DNA of 23,594 bases from RGIG4608 sp045125655 (GTDB lineage Bacteria; Bacillota; Clostridia; Oscillospirales; CAG-272): NCBI GenBank assembly GCA_045125655.1, contig JBGVNP010000026.1:1-23594 (forward strand), written 5' to 3'. Both the position numbers and the translations under genes were made by a program. The stretch's first letter is position 1; each line of letters opens with the position of its first letter. This document shows positions 1 to 8,033 of the stretch, piece after piece. A model generated the notes under the pieces. That model was not told where the DNA came from. It did no database searches and saw only the letters and a program-made list of their open reading frames with translations.

Positions 1-246
1 TTTTTCTTTGTGGCTATTTTGCCAAAGAAAAAAGCGTTACAAAAGGCAAACTATCTTTAAATACCAAGACTCTTTAGCCGCTTTTCTTTGACAGCAGAGG
101 CGCAAAGAAAAGCTATGGAAAAGAAACGCCGAGTGCGCTCAAGCCGCGCGGCTCTGCTACGCGCAGGGCGCCACTTTTGAAAAAGTGGACAAAACAACCG
201 ATTGGTTTCTGCGAACATAGTGCTCGACAAATAAAAATTTAAAAGT
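1..246 (-). repeat. Palindrome-rich intergenic repeat, distant copy of a dispersed family
   Basis: This stretch has no credible gene. It is a chain of hairpins: TTTTTCTTT (1-9) pairs with AAAGAAAAA (24-32), CTTTTCTTTG (81-90) with CAAAGAAAAG (103-112), and CCACTTTT (171-178) with AAAAGTGG (181-188). AGCCGCGCGGCT at 142-153 is a perfect palindrome. The right edge, CGACAAATAAAAATTT (225-240), closely matches CGACAAATCAAAATTT at 10283-10298. The CCACTTTT/AAAAGTGG hairpin recurs at 10227-10248 and, in similar form, at 23378-23395. I infer that this is the end of an element entering from the left of the window. No T-box or other leader was recognised ahead of cysS. Confidence 0.6.
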
Positions 247-278
247 AAAAAAATACATTAATATAAAAGAGGTACAAA

Positions 279-1724
279 ATGAAGCTTTATAACACAGCTA
301 CAAGACAGAGAGAGGAATTTATTCCAAACGAGCCAGGGAAGGTCAGCATGTACACTTGCGGTCCTACGGTATATCATTTTGCTCACATTGGAAATCTTCG
401 CTCATATATTATGGAGGACGTTCTTGAAAAATATTTCCGTTACAGCGGATATGACGTAACACGTGTTATGAACATAACCGACGTAGGACATCTTGCATCC
501 GATGCCGACGAGGGCGAGGATAAGATGCTCAAGGGCGCGAAGCGCGAGAACAAATCCGTTATGGAGATAGCAAAATTCTATACTGATGCTTTCTTTGCGG
601 ATTGCGAAAAATTGAATATTAAGACTCCCGACATTGTTGAACCCGCGACCTCGTGCATTGATGAATTTATCAAGGTAATTGAGGGACTTATCGAAAAGGA
701 CTTTGCGTATCTTGCAGGCGGAAACGTGTATTTTGACACCTCAAAGCTTGAAAAATACTATATTTTTAACGATTTCAAGGAAGAGGATCTTGCCGTTGGT
801 GTTCGTGAGGGCGTTGAAGAGGATACGAACAAAAAGAACAAGAATGACTTCGTTCTTTGGTTTACAAAATCCAAATTTGAGGATCAGGCACTTAAGTGGG
901 ATTCTCCTTGGGGAGTGGGCTATCCCGGTTGGCATATCGAATGCTCTTGCATAAGCATGAAGCACCTCGGTGATAAGCTCGATATCCACTGCGGCGGAAT
1001 TGACAATGCTTTTCCCCATCATACAAACGAGATCGCGCAGAGCGAGGCATATATTGGACACAAATGGTGCAATTATTGGTTCCACGTGCTCCATCTCAAC
1101 ACAAACAGTGGAAAGATGAGCAAATCCACGGGCGAATTTTTGACCGTTTCCTTGCTTGAATCCAAGGGCTACGATCCCATGGAATATCGCTTCTTCTGTA
1201 TGCAGTCGCACTATAGAAAGAATCTTGTTTTCAGCTATGAAAACCTTGATAATGCCAAGATTTCCTATAATAAATTGATCTCAAAGATTGCCACACTCAA
1301 AGAGGGCGGAGAAGTGGATGCCGACGCATTTGCAGCTCTCAAGGCAAGATTTGTGGAGGCAATGGATAACGATCTCAACACATCTCTTGCGGTAACTGCG
1401 CTTTACGACGTACTCAAGGCAAAGACGAACGATGCAACAAAGCTCGCTCTTTTTGCAGATTTTGACAGAGTCCTCTCACTTGATCTTCTCGGTCACGCGA
1501 GCGTTATCCGTGAAAAGCTCGCAGAGGAAGCCAAAAAGGCAACCGCAGCTCCCGAGGGGGTTGATCCCGAGCTTGCAAAAGAGGTTGAATCACTCATTAT
1601 TGAGAGAGCGGAGGCAAAGAAGGCAAAGAACTACGCTCGCGCTGACGAGATAAGAAAGTATCTTGCGGATAAGGGCATTACTCTTATTGATAGTTCTGCG
1701 GGCACGACCTATAAGCTTTCTTAA
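279..1724 (+). CDS. cysS: Cysteinyl-tRNA synthetase
   Basis: This enzyme charges tRNA-Cys with cysteine in the cytoplasm using ATP, and is a class I synthetase. The 481-residue length is normal for the family. The HIGH signature appears as HIGN (residues 36-39) and the KMSKS loop is intact at 279-283. The four expected zinc ligands are present with E. coli-like spacing: Cys27, Cys222, His247 and Glu251. The helical anticodon-binding region follows, with a lysine- and alanine-rich C-terminal segment. The ATG is preceded by AGAGGT at good spacing. No T-box leader is visible upstream, only an AT-rich stretch and a repeat. A GtrA-like gene begins 6 bases after the stop and is probably co-transcribed, although the two functions are unrelated. 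Confidence 0.98.
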   Translation: MKLYNTATRQREEFIPNEPGKVSMYTCGPTVYHFAHIGNLRSYIMEDVLEKYFRYSGYDVTRVMNITDVGHLASDADEGEDKMLKGAKRENKSVMEIAKFYTDAFFADCEKLNIKTPDIVEPATSCIDEFIKVIEGLIEKDFAYLAGGNVYFDTSKLEKYYIFNDFKEEDLAVGVREGVEEDTNKKNKNDFVLWFTKSKFEDQALKWDSPWGVGYPGWHIECSCISMKHLGDKLDIHCGGIDNAFPHHTNEIAQSEAYIGHKWCNYWFHVLHLNTNSGKMSKSTGEFLTVSLLESKGYDPMEYRFFCMQSHYRKNLVFSYENLDNAKISYNKLISKIATLKEGGEVDADAFAALKARFVEAMDNDLNTSLAVTALYDVLKAKTNDATKLALFADFDRVLSLDLLGHASVIREKLAEEAKKATAAPEGVDPELAKEVESLIIERAEAKKAKNYARADEIRKYLADKGITLIDSSAGTTYKLS

Positions 1725-1730
1725 TTTAAA

Positions 1731-2213
1731 ATGAAGAGTTTTTTGCAAAAGTATAGGGAAATTATCGCATATCTCTTTTTTGGAGTGGTAACTACAGTAG
1801 TATCAATGGGAGTTTATTTCACCATTTTGCTTTTGGCGGAACATTTGGGTAAAATATCCCCCGATGACGCGAAATTTAACGCTGTGCGCCTTGTGGCACA
1901 AATTCTGCAGTGGATCTGCGGTGTGATCGTTGCCTTCGTCACAAACAAAAAATGGGTGTTTAATGCGGGCAATACGGACAAGCGCAAAACAATGTCGGAG
2001 CTTTCAAGATTTGCAGCAGGACGTCTTGGAACGCTTGGACTTGATACTGTTTTGACCTTTGGCACAGTGTGGATATTGGGGGCATTGAAATACGTTCCCT
2101 TTACACTCGTCATTCCGTTCACTGCCGACCTTTGGTCAAAAATCGTGTCAAGCGTGGCAGTTATCGTTGCCAATTATGTGATAAGTAAATTTATCGTTTT
2201 TAAAAAGGCATAA
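1731..2213 (+). CDS. GtrA-like family membrane protein
   Basis: This is a small integral membrane protein of 160 residues with four predicted hydrophobic helices, at about 10-32, 55-77, 97-120 and 128-155. The N-terminal motif (YLFFGVVTTVVSMGVY), the NKKWVF segment after the second helix, and the C-terminal NYVISKFIVFKK ending are characteristic of GtrA-like proteins. The family is thought to help move lipid-linked sugars such as undecaprenyl-phosphate glucose across the membrane, for cell-surface glycosylation. No partner glycosyltransferase is adjacent, so the substrate is unknown. The gene follows cysS by 6 bases. I see no clear Shine-Dalgarno sequence before its ATG, so translation may be coupled to cysS. 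A strong hairpin terminator follows. Confidence 0.88.
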   Translation: MKSFLQKYREIIAYLFFGVVTTVVSMGVYFTILLLAEHLGKISPDDAKFNAVRLVAQILQWICGVIVAFVTNKKWVFNAGNTDKRKTMSELSRFAAGRLGTLGLDTVLTFGTVWILGALKYVPFTLVIPFTADLWSKIVSSVAVIVANYVISKFIVFKKA

Positions 2214-2214
2214 G

Positions 2215-2255
2215 AAAAACACAGGAATAGATATAACGTCTATTCCTGTGTTTTT
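2215..2255. terminator. Bidirectional terminator between GtrA-like gene and acyltransferase gene
   Basis: A 17-bp stem, 2215-2231 paired with 2239-2255, has a 7-base loop. It is flanked by A-rich sequence on the left and a T run on the right, so it can end transcription from both converging genes. Its right edge touches the stop codon of the minus-strand acyltransferase gene. Confidence 0.9.
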
Positions 2256-3179
2256 TTATTTTATCAATTGCTTTTTGTTTACTATTCTATTTATTAAGAA
2301 CATTGAAATAGCGCAAATGCAGAGTAGAGGAAATTGATTCCTTGTATCCCTGCTTACAGCGTAGTGGTGAATTATGATCGGACACTGCGCGAGGTAGATA
2401 AACACGCTGAATTCACCGAGCAGATTTAAAAATTTACTATGTACGGGAATCGCACTTGCAAAATACAAAAGCGCGGGGCACACGATGCCACATAAAAGGT
2501 GGAGCTTCCAGATTGCCGCCCCCGGTAAATATGCAAGGTGGATAAAAGCTATGGCTGCAATGACAAATAATATTGCATTTACAAGCAAACTAAGTCTTTC
2601 GGAATTCAATTCATTCTTGAGTTTGATTTTTAACTTAGGGATTTGGGAGATCAGCATACCTATGCCGACCATAGCGGGTCCTCTTAATACTCGATAAAAT
2701 TGCTGCAAATCGAAGATGCAAAGTGACATTCCGATGCATACAATAACGGCGCAGACAATATTAAGAGCAAAGCGTGAGTGTATTTTTCTGATAAGGAAAT
2801 AAAATAACGTCAAATAAACGAATTGCCCTGCAAAAAACCACAAAAAGCTGAGTGGCCAGTTGAAGCCAAAGTCCATTGGAAACATAATGTTACAGCAAAG
2901 AACTGACAGGGCGGCGATTGCGAGTGGCACGATAAACCGTTTTGTTCTGCCCCAAAATATAGAGATGACACCTTCTGAAATCGGTATTTCTTTATATTTT
3001 TCCATCGATTTGAGAAAGAAGAAGCCCGATACCATAAAGAAAAAGTCAACGGAAATATTCTCGCCGTTAAATTTGTCCGAAAGGACGGGGAAAAAACCGT
3101 GGAAATATGCTACCCATACGGAGCATAAAAATCTGAATAGCTCAATAAGTCCGTTTTTGCCGGATTGTTGTTTAATCAT
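2256..3179 (-). CDS. Acyltransferase 3 family membrane protein (O-acyltransferase-like)
   Basis: This is a multi-pass membrane protein of 307 residues, slightly short for the acyltransferase 3 family (usually about 330-400). The N-terminal signature is clear: ELFRFLCSVWVAYFHGFFP, with the conserved Arg and the candidate catalytic His, then VDFFFMVSGFFF. Next come the cytoplasmic R-x-K-R-F-I-V-P-L segment and about eight further hydrophobic helices. Members transfer acyl groups, often acetyl, to sugars, peptidoglycan or other surface polymers; the substrate here cannot be told. The start is supported by a GGTGG ribosome site 6-7 bases upstream. The gene lies 16 bases after the trkH stop, so it is probably the last gene of the trkA-trkH operon. 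The link to potassium uptake is unexplained. Confidence 0.87.
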   Translation of the reverse strand: MIKQQSGKNGLIELFRFLCSVWVAYFHGFFPVLSDKFNGENISVDFFFMVSGFFFLKSMEKYKEIPISEGVISIFWGRTKRFIVPLAIAALSVLCCNIMFPMDFGFNWPLSFLWFFAGQFVYLTLFYFLIRKIHSRFALNIVCAVIVCIGMSLCIFDLQQFYRVLRGPAMVGIGMLISQIPKLKIKLKNELNSERLSLLVNAILFVIAAIAFIHLAYLPGAAIWKLHLLCGIVCPALLYFASAIPVHSKFLNLLGEFSVFIYLAQCPIIIHHYAVSRDTRNQFPLLCICAISMFLINRIVNKKQLIK

Positions 3180-3195
3180 AATACCACCGTATCAA

Positions 3196-4641
3196 TTATT
3201 TTTTTGTCCAAGTACTTGGAATAAGAGCAATGAGGAGGGGATATATCTCAAGTCGTCCTAGGAGCATTGCAAGGGAGAGAACTATTTTTGAAAAGAGTCC
3301 GTAATCGTCAAAGCTGATAAGAGGATTAGTCTGTGAGAATATAGGTCCTATATTATTTATACAGCTCAAGGTCGCAGTAAAATTACTCTCAAAGCTGAGA
3401 GAATCGAAGGAGATAAGGAGTAATGCGCCAATAAAGAATACAAGATATATCGCAAGATATGAGCTAACGCTTGAAAGCGTTGCGGAATCAAGTGCCTTGC
3501 CCTCAAATCTTACTGCAGTTACGCTTCTGGGGTGAATTACACGGCGAAGCTCCTGCTTTATCATTTTTACGAGCATAACTACTCTTGCAACCTTAAATCC
3601 ACCACCCGTTGATCCTGCGCAAGCGCCTATGAACATCAATACTATCAAAACGGTTTTGGAAAGAACGGGCCAGGAATTAAAATTCGCGGTTGCAAATCCT
3701 GTTGATGTAATGAACGATGAAACTTGGAAAGCGGATACTCTAAAGGCATCTCCAAAATTATCGAAAAGATGTGCGATATTAATTGATATTACAGCTACGG
3801 ACGTAAACGCGATACCCGCATAAGCCCACAGCTCACCTGATTTAATGGCATTTTTGAATTTTCCAATCAGGATAAGGTAGTAAAGATTAAAGTTTATTCC
3901 AAACAGGAACATAAATACTGTAATAACCCATTGAATATATGGAGAATAGGAGGCGATGCTATCATTTCTGATGCCAAATCCACCCGTGCCCGCAGTGCCG
4001 AATGCGTGTATAAAGCTCTCATAAAGTGACATTCCGCCACAAAGGAGCAATATGGCTTCCACCACGGTCATTACAAGATAGATAACGTAAAGAACCCTTG
4101 CTGTTTCTCTTGCTTTGGGCACTATTTTACCTATGATTGGTCCGGGCATTTCTGCTCTCATTATGTGAATCGAACGGTCACTTATGGAGGGAAGAACCGC
4201 CATTACAAATACAAGAACTCCCATACCGCCTATCCAGTGAGTGAACGATCTCCAAAAGAGACCACCGCGGGAGAGTATTTCCACGTTGCGAAGGATCGTA
4301 GCACCGGTGGTAGTAAATCCACTTACCGTTTCAAAAAAGGCATCTATATAATGTGGAATATCTCCGCTTATTACAAAGGGTATTGCGCCTATGGCAGACA
4401 TTCCAAGCCAACCGAAGGCAACAATAATAAAGCCCTCTTTAGCAAATATCGTTTTGTTGTTTGTTCTGCAAAGCAGATACAGAACCAGACCAATCGCACC
4501 TGCAATAAATATTGTAATCAAGAACGAGATGGAAACCTTGCCCTCTTTATAGCATATAGAAACTATGAGAGGGAGCAGCATTAGCGCAGACTCTGCAATC
4601 AATAATTTTCCAAGAGTGGAAAATATCATTTTTTTATTCAT
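3196..4641 (-). CDS. trkH: Trk/Ktr-type potassium uptake channel subunit
   Basis: This is the membrane pore subunit of a Trk-type potassium uptake system, working with the cytoplasmic TrkA gating ring encoded just upstream. At 481 residues it matches TrkH (about 480) rather than the shorter KtrB. All four pore-loop repeats with their filter glycines are visible: SGFTTTGAT (about 107-115), GTAGTGGFG (215-223), ITSTGFAT (311-318) and GACAGSTGGGFK (339-350). The HWIGGMGVLVF segment between the first and second pore units is typical. The ATG has an AGAGGTAA ribosome site. The gene starts 11 bases after the trkA stop, so the two are translated from one message. Confidence 0.97.
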   Translation of the reverse strand: MNKKMIFSTLGKLLIAESALMLLPLIVSICYKEGKVSISFLITIFIAGAIGLVLYLLCRTNNKTIFAKEGFIIVAFGWLGMSAIGAIPFVISGDIPHYIDAFFETVSGFTTTGATILRNVEILSRGGLFWRSFTHWIGGMGVLVFVMAVLPSISDRSIHIMRAEMPGPIIGKIVPKARETARVLYVIYLVMTVVEAILLLCGGMSLYESFIHAFGTAGTGGFGIRNDSIASYSPYIQWVITVFMFLFGINFNLYYLILIGKFKNAIKSGELWAYAGIAFTSVAVISINIAHLFDNFGDAFRVSAFQVSSFITSTGFATANFNSWPVLSKTVLIVLMFIGACAGSTGGGFKVARVVMLVKMIKQELRRVIHPRSVTAVRFEGKALDSATLSSVSSYLAIYLVFFIGALLLISFDSLSFESNFTATLSCINNIGPIFSQTNPLISFDDYGLFSKIVLSLAMLLGRLEIYPLLIALIPSTWTKK

Positions 4642-4652
4642 AAAATTACCTC

Positions 4653-6011
4653 TTAAGCGAGAATGTCGTCAATATCCTGAAGTCTTTGTTCTGCTGCGAT
4701 AATGATGACCTTATCTCCCGCAAGAATCATATCGTTACCTGAGGGGATTATTGTTTTTCTTCCTCTGGCTATGCCTGCAATAAGAACGTTATTTTTAAGC
4801 TGAATATCCTTGAAAGCGATGCCTATTGTTTTTGAACTTTCCTTGATATAGAATTCGAGCGCCTCTGCATTTCCGTCCATCAGCTTATATAAAGTTTCAA
4901 CGCTTGAGCCCTTGGAGTTTTCCAATGCGCGTGCATATCTTACGATTATATTGTTGCTTAGGTGGGAGGGGCATACTATACTTTCAACACCAAGCTTTTC
5001 AGCCATTGGTAAAAGCTCCTCTCGGTTTATTTTAGCAATAACCTTTGGAACGTTTTGCATTGATGCAAAGATGGAAAGCATAATGTTCTGCTCGTCCATT
5101 CCCGTGAGAGATACAAACGCATCCATGTTGGATATGCCTTCCTCTAAAAGTAGCTCCTGATTTGACCCGTCACCGTGGATGATAACGGCATTTGGAATCT
5201 CGGAGGCAAGAAATTCACACACCTCGCGCTTTTTCTCGATGATCTTAACGTCCACGCCAAGAGCAATGAGCTTTTTGGCAAGATAATACGATGGCTTGCC
5301 ACCGCCAAGTATCATAACGCTCTTTGACTGCTTGCGAAGAAGTCCAAGCATACGAAGGAGCTTGGATATTTCGCTGCGAGCCGCAACAAGACCTATTCTG
5401 TCACCTTCGCAAAGCTCAAATCGACCGTCGGGGATAAACACCTGATTATCTCTCTGTACAGTGCAGATAAGGTAGTCCGCCTTATATTTTTCTCTTATTT
5501 TAATAAGATTCATTCCATTGAGAGGGGAATCCTTAGGAAGGATCAATTCGATCATTCCTATAGTTCTGCGAGAAAAATGTTCTATTCTTGCGGCGCTCGG
5601 AAGCTGGAGAATATTGGTTATCTCCTCGGCAACGAGAAGCTCCGGATTGAGTGAAATTGAAAGATTGAGATGATGGCGCAAAAATCCGAGACTTTGGTCA
5701 TTATATTGGGGATTTCTTATTCTTGCTATTGTGTGCTTTGCTCCAAGCTTGCGCGCAAGATAGCAGCTAAGCATATTCATTTCATCGGAATTAGTGAGGG
5801 CGACAAGGAGGTCCATATTTTCTATACCTGCCTCATTAAGAGTGTCGCAGTCAACGGCGTTTCCGCAAACTCCCATAACGTCAAAGGCATCAGTGACCTC
5901 GCCAACGACCTTGGAATTGTTGTCTATTACGAGGACGTCATGTCCCTCTGCGCTAAGATTTGCGGTTATGGACTTTCCTATTTTTCCGCATCCAACTATT
6001 GCTATTTTCAT
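4653..6011 (-). CDS. trkA: Trk potassium uptake regulatory subunit (two RCK domains)
   Basis: This cytoplasmic nucleotide-binding protein gates the TrkH channel. Its 452 residues hold two RCK units, each with a Rossmann-like TrkA-N domain and a TrkA-C domain. The first has the dinucleotide motif GCGKIG (7-12) with acidic Asp30 at the end of strand 2. The second begins near residue 232 (MILGGGKPSYYLAKKL) with a degenerate glycine motif. Both TrkA-C domains are recognisable (LPKDSPLNGMNL with DRIGLVAA, and SKTIGIAFKDI with DKVIIIAAE). The gene is first in the trkA-trkH-acyltransferase operon. A ribosome site (AAGGAAA) and a good sigma-A promoter lie upstream. Binding of NAD(H) or ATP is expected from the family, not shown here. 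Confidence 0.97.
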   Translation of the reverse strand: MKIAIVGCGKIGKSITANLSAEGHDVLVIDNNSKVVGEVTDAFDVMGVCGNAVDCDTLNEAGIENMDLLVALTNSDEMNMLSCYLARKLGAKHTIARIRNPQYNDQSLGFLRHHLNLSISLNPELLVAEEITNILQLPSAARIEHFSRRTIGMIELILPKDSPLNGMNLIKIREKYKADYLICTVQRDNQVFIPDGRFELCEGDRIGLVAARSEISKLLRMLGLLRKQSKSVMILGGGKPSYYLAKKLIALGVDVKIIEKKREVCEFLASEIPNAVIIHGDGSNQELLLEEGISNMDAFVSLTGMDEQNIMLSIFASMQNVPKVIAKINREELLPMAEKLGVESIVCPSHLSNNIIVRYARALENSKGSSVETLYKLMDGNAEALEFYIKESSKTIGIAFKDIQLKNNVLIAGIARGRKTIIPSGNDMILAGDKVIIIAAEQRLQDIDDILA

Positions 6012-6063
6012 AATTAATTTCCTTTTTTATATGAAATCTTATATTTTATAACGATTTATAACG

Positions 6064-6092
6064 ATTATACCACAATATATAAAAAAATGCAA
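6064..6092 (-). promoter_or_regulatory. Sigma-A promoter for trkA operon
   Basis: On the minus strand TTGCAT (6087-6092) and TATAAT (6064-6069) are separated by 17 bases. They lie about 50 bases upstream of the trkA start. Confidence 0.75.
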
Positions 6093-6094
6093 GA

Positions 6095-6139
6095 AAAAAA
6101 CGAACGTCCAAGAATTTTGTCTCGTAGCGTTCGTTTTTT
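6095..6139 (-). terminator. Terminator of mgtC-family gene
   Basis: A 12-bp stem, AAAAAACGAACG (6095-6106) with CGTTCGTTTTTT (6128-6139), closes a 21-base loop. On the minus strand it ends in a T run just after the MgtC stop codon. It ends immediately upstream of the trkA promoter -35 box, insulating the operon. Confidence 0.75.
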
Positions 6140-6142
6140 GTA

Positions 6143-6844
6143 TTAAAGTGCGTTCCAAGAAACGCTTACAACGTGCTTCTTTTCGCTGAGTGCTTGAATA
6201 AGCTCGGTTTCATTTATTGTGTGAGTGATATTGCAGCTCACCTTATAGCGATTGTTTTCTCCCTCTTTGAGAAGCTTTATTGAGTGGGGCTGCGAATTTG
6301 TCATATCGGAAAGCTCCTTTACAACAACGTCAATCTTGGCTTCGGGTGGGAGATCAAGCTCAACGTCGATGGAGTAGTGAGTTTCGATCTTAGCCGATGG
6401 ACCTGCCAAAACAAGCTGAATGATGAGTATCAATATCGTTGCAAAGAGAGTGATAAGATACATTCCTGCGCCTGCCGCCATACCGATACCTGCACAAGTC
6501 CAAATGCCCGTTGCGGTGGTCAATCCCTTAACCGATGCTCCGCGAACAAATATTACGCCCGCACAAAGGAAGGAAACACCCGTTACGATGTTTGAAGCTA
6601 TTCTTGACACGTCTGCACGAGATTCGGGGGAGAGGGGAAGCTCACCAAAGCCGTATTGAGAAACTATCATAAAAAGAGCCGCACCGAGAGCGAGTATGAT
6701 GTGTGTCTTTATGCCCGCATCCTTTCTTCTGATGCTTCGCTCAAGACCGATTATACCGCCGCAAAAACAAGCGAAAATTAACCTGCAGATAAGCTTTAAG
6801 AAAAGGTCTTGATCCATGAGAAGCTCTTTTAAAAATTCTTGCAT
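6143..6844 (-). CDS. mgtC: MgtC/SapB family membrane protein
   Basis: This is a 233-residue membrane protein of the MgtC/SapB family. The hallmark first-helix segment GGIIGLERSIRRKDAGIKTHIILALGAAL is split here only by residues normal for the family. It is followed by VSRIASNIVTGVSFLCAGVIF, KGLTTATGIW and AAGAGMYLITLF, giving five helices within residues 10-145. A soluble C-terminal domain (about 150-233) resembles an ACT-like fold. In pathogens MgtC supports growth at low magnesium and inhibits the F-type ATP synthase; in gut commensals the role is unknown. The start is well supported by AGGAGGT seven bases upstream. No M-box riboswitch is seen in the short leader. It is a single-gene unit. 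Confidence 0.93.
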   Translation of the reverse strand: MQEFLKELLMDQDLFLKLICRLIFACFCGGIIGLERSIRRKDAGIKTHIILALGAALFMIVSQYGFGELPLSPESRADVSRIASNIVTGVSFLCAGVIFVRGASVKGLTTATGIWTCAGIGMAAGAGMYLITLFATILILIIQLVLAGPSAKIETHYSIDVELDLPPEAKIDVVVKELSDMTNSQPHSIKLLKEGENNRYKVSCNITHTINETELIQALSEKKHVVSVSWNAL

Positions 6845-6882
6845 TATATTTACCTCCTATAGAATGTGATAATTAATAAGGC

Positions 6883-6911
6883 ATTATATCATATTTTGTT
6901 AGAAAAATCAA
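6883..6911 (-). promoter_or_regulatory. Sigma-A promoter for mgtC-family gene
   Basis: On the minus strand TTGATT (6906-6911) and TATAAT (6883-6888) have a 17-base spacer and lie about 40 bases before the start codon. This leaves no room for a magnesium riboswitch in the leader. Confidence 0.75.
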
Positions 6912-7014
6912 GACCAATATATGCAAATATAACAAAAAATTATCTCAAAAACTCAAAAAATAGTAAAAAATGCTTTGAAATTGCTATGGAATTATAATAA
7001 TTTGTGTTATTATC

Positions 7015-7043
7015 TTGACAAAACGCGATAAATAAGGTACAAT
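7015..7043 (+). promoter_or_regulatory. Sigma-A promoter for the repeat-containing membrane protein
   Basis: Consensus TTGACA (7015-7020) and TACAAT (7038-7043) are 17 bases apart. They lie about 30 bases ahead of an AAGGAGA ribosome site and the start codon at 7076. Confidence 0.8.
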
Positions 7044-7075
7044 TTATATAGTAACTTAAAAAAAGGAGATTCCTA

Positions 7076-7696
7076 ATGAAACGTTTTATATCCATTCTTT
7101 TGATATTGACTCTTGTGATGTCCGTATTTACAGTAACGTCCATCAGTTCCTTTGCTGAGGATACAGAAGATCCTGCAACCGGAGAAGGAACACCCTCCAC
7201 CGGCGAAGACGGTGAAGGCACAGGCACAGAAACACCCCCTCCCTCTGAAGGTGGCGAAGGTGAAGAAGGCGGCGACGGTACACAAACTCCCCCTGCTGAA
7301 GGTGGAGAAGGCGAAGAAGGCGGCGACGGCACAGAAACTCCTCCCACTGAAGGTGAAGGAGATGGATACGGTGAAACCGCGCCCAAAGAGGAAAACGATT
7401 ATAGCAACCCCATAAACGATTTTTTGGAAAAGCACATTCCCTTTAACGGTCTTGAGGATGTTAAAGAGGTTTTGTTCAAGATTATTGATACTATTTGGGA
7501 TTTCGTGACAAGTGAGGAAACATATAAGGATATTACCACTCTCTTGCCCGCGATACTTGTATTCTTGGCAATGCCCATCGTTATCGGACTTTTGGTAATA
7601 GTATATGCCGCTATCGGTGCAATGATTATGTTTGCAGGCGCTTTGACTGCAGTTGTAGATGTTGTTCTTACAATCACAGGCGGAGCATTGAAGTAA
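7076..7696 (+). CDS. Secreted or membrane-anchored protein with Pro/Glu/Gly repeats; family not recognised
   Basis: I do not recognise the family. The 206 residues divide into three parts. Residues 1-28 are a signal peptide (two basic residues, a hydrophobic core and a likely SSFA cleavage site). Residues 29-105 are a highly acidic low-complexity linker with an almost perfect 17-residue repeat, EGGEGEEGGDGTxTPPx (58-74 and 75-91), plus a degraded earlier unit. The C-terminal part has an amphipathic region (about 110-150) and two hydrophobic helices (about 153-205). It has its own promoter, a strong ribosome site and a terminator, so it is a monocistronic, genuinely expressed gene. The linker looks like a cell-wall-spanning spacer, but the membrane segments at the C-terminus lack an LPXTG signal. 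A structural or surface role is only inference. Confidence 0.8.
   Translation: MKRFISILLILTLVMSVFTVTSISSFAEDTEDPATGEGTPSTGEDGEGTGTETPPPSEGGEGEEGGDGTQTPPAEGGEGEEGGDGTETPPTEGEGDGYGETAPKEENDYSNPINDFLEKHIPFNGLEDVKEVLFKIIDTIWDFVTSEETYKDITTLLPAILVFLAMPIVIGLLVIVYAAIGAMIMFAGALTAVVDVVLTITGGALK
7247..7348 (+). repeat. Tandem 51-bp repeat in coding sequence
   Basis: Two consecutive 51-bp units encode the 17-residue repeat of the membrane protein linker. They differ at only a few positions, mostly synonymous or in the variable residues after Thr and Pro. Such direct repeats are prone to copy-number change by slippage. Confidence 0.8.
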
Positions 7697-7700
7697 TTTA

Positions 7701-7742
7701 AAATAGAAAAGCGCAACGCGGCAGCGTTGCGCTTTTCTATTT
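7701..7742 (+). terminator. Strong terminator after the repeat-containing membrane protein gene
   Basis: A perfect 19-bp stem, 7701-7719 with 7724-7742, has a GGCA loop and an AT-rich outer stem that gives T-rich tails on either strand. Confidence 0.9.
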
Positions 7743-7772
7743 GCTTGAACATTCAGTGAGTTTTAATAAAAA

Positions 7773-7850
7773 AACAAAAAACCAACCCAAAGGGTCGGCT
7801 TTTTGTTGGAAAACTATGAAAAAAGGATATATGAAAAAACTCTAACACGC
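7773..7850 (-). repeat. 78-bp inverted repeat, left arm, with terminator-like hairpin
   Basis: This is the reverse complement of 8384-8461 with only three differences by my alignment, all C/T. Read on the minus strand, i.e. downstream of tRNA-Ser, it has a T-rich leader with two TTTTTTCATA copies. A stem follows: GCCGACCC, loop TTT, then GGGTTGGT and T6. The first and last changes relative to the other arm keep the hairpin intact through G-U pairing, which suggests that it works as RNA. Confidence 0.85.
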
Positions 7851-7864
7851 AAGTAATATCATTG

Positions 7865-7894
7865 AAAAAGTCCAAGGTGAACTTGGACTTTTTT
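7865..7894 (-). terminator. Terminator of tRNA-Ser
   Basis: A 12-bp stem, AAAAAGTCCAAG (7865-7876) with CTTGGACTTTTT (7882-7893), begins 2-3 bases after the encoded CCA end of tRNA-Ser on the minus strand and ends in a T run. Confidence 0.85.
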
Positions 7895-7896
7895 CG

Positions 7897-7988
7897 TGGC
7901 GGAGAGAGAGGGATTCGAACCCTCGGAACGGTATTAGCGTTCACACGATTTCCAATCGTGCGCCTTAGACCAGCTCAGCCATCTCTCC
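7897..7988 (-). tRNA. tRNA-Ser (anticodon GGA)
   Basis: Acceptor arms GGAGAGA and TCTCTCC pair fully. The anticodon stem CACGA/TCGTG closes the loop TTGGAAA with anticodon GGA. The T-loop GGTTCGAATCC is canonical, and the long variable arm is typical of serine tRNAs. Discriminator G and CCA are encoded, giving 92 nt. It is divergent from the Thr-Tyr pair. Confidence 0.97.
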
Positions 7989-8005
7989 ATCTGCTCGACT
8001 TTTAT

Positions 8006-8033
8006 ATTATATCATAAAAAAACAAAAAATCAA
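8006..8033 (-). promoter_or_regulatory. Promoter of tRNA-Ser
   Basis: On the minus strand TTGATT (8028-8033) and TATAAT (8006-8011) have a 16-base spacer and lie about 20 bases upstream of the mature tRNA 5' end. Confidence 0.7.

Noticed and set aside
1..278. Possible T-box leader upstream of cysS
   Set aside because: No T-box consensus, specifier loop or antiterminator/terminator pair is visible. The hairpins belong to the repeat family.
741..1211. Minus-strand frame inside cysS
   Set aside because: It is a shadow of cysS with no ribosome site and no recognisable protein.
4165..4584. Plus-strand frame opposite trkH
   Set aside because: The encoded peptide is low in hydrophobic patterning and rich in Lys, Tyr and Asn. 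It lies wholly within a confident TrkH gene.
6845..6911. Possible magnesium (M-box) riboswitch before mgtC
   Set aside because: The promoter lies too close to the start codon, leaving a leader of only about 30-35 bases.
7247..7348. CRISPR-like repeat
   Set aside because: The units are directly tandem without spacers and are in frame within a coding sequence.
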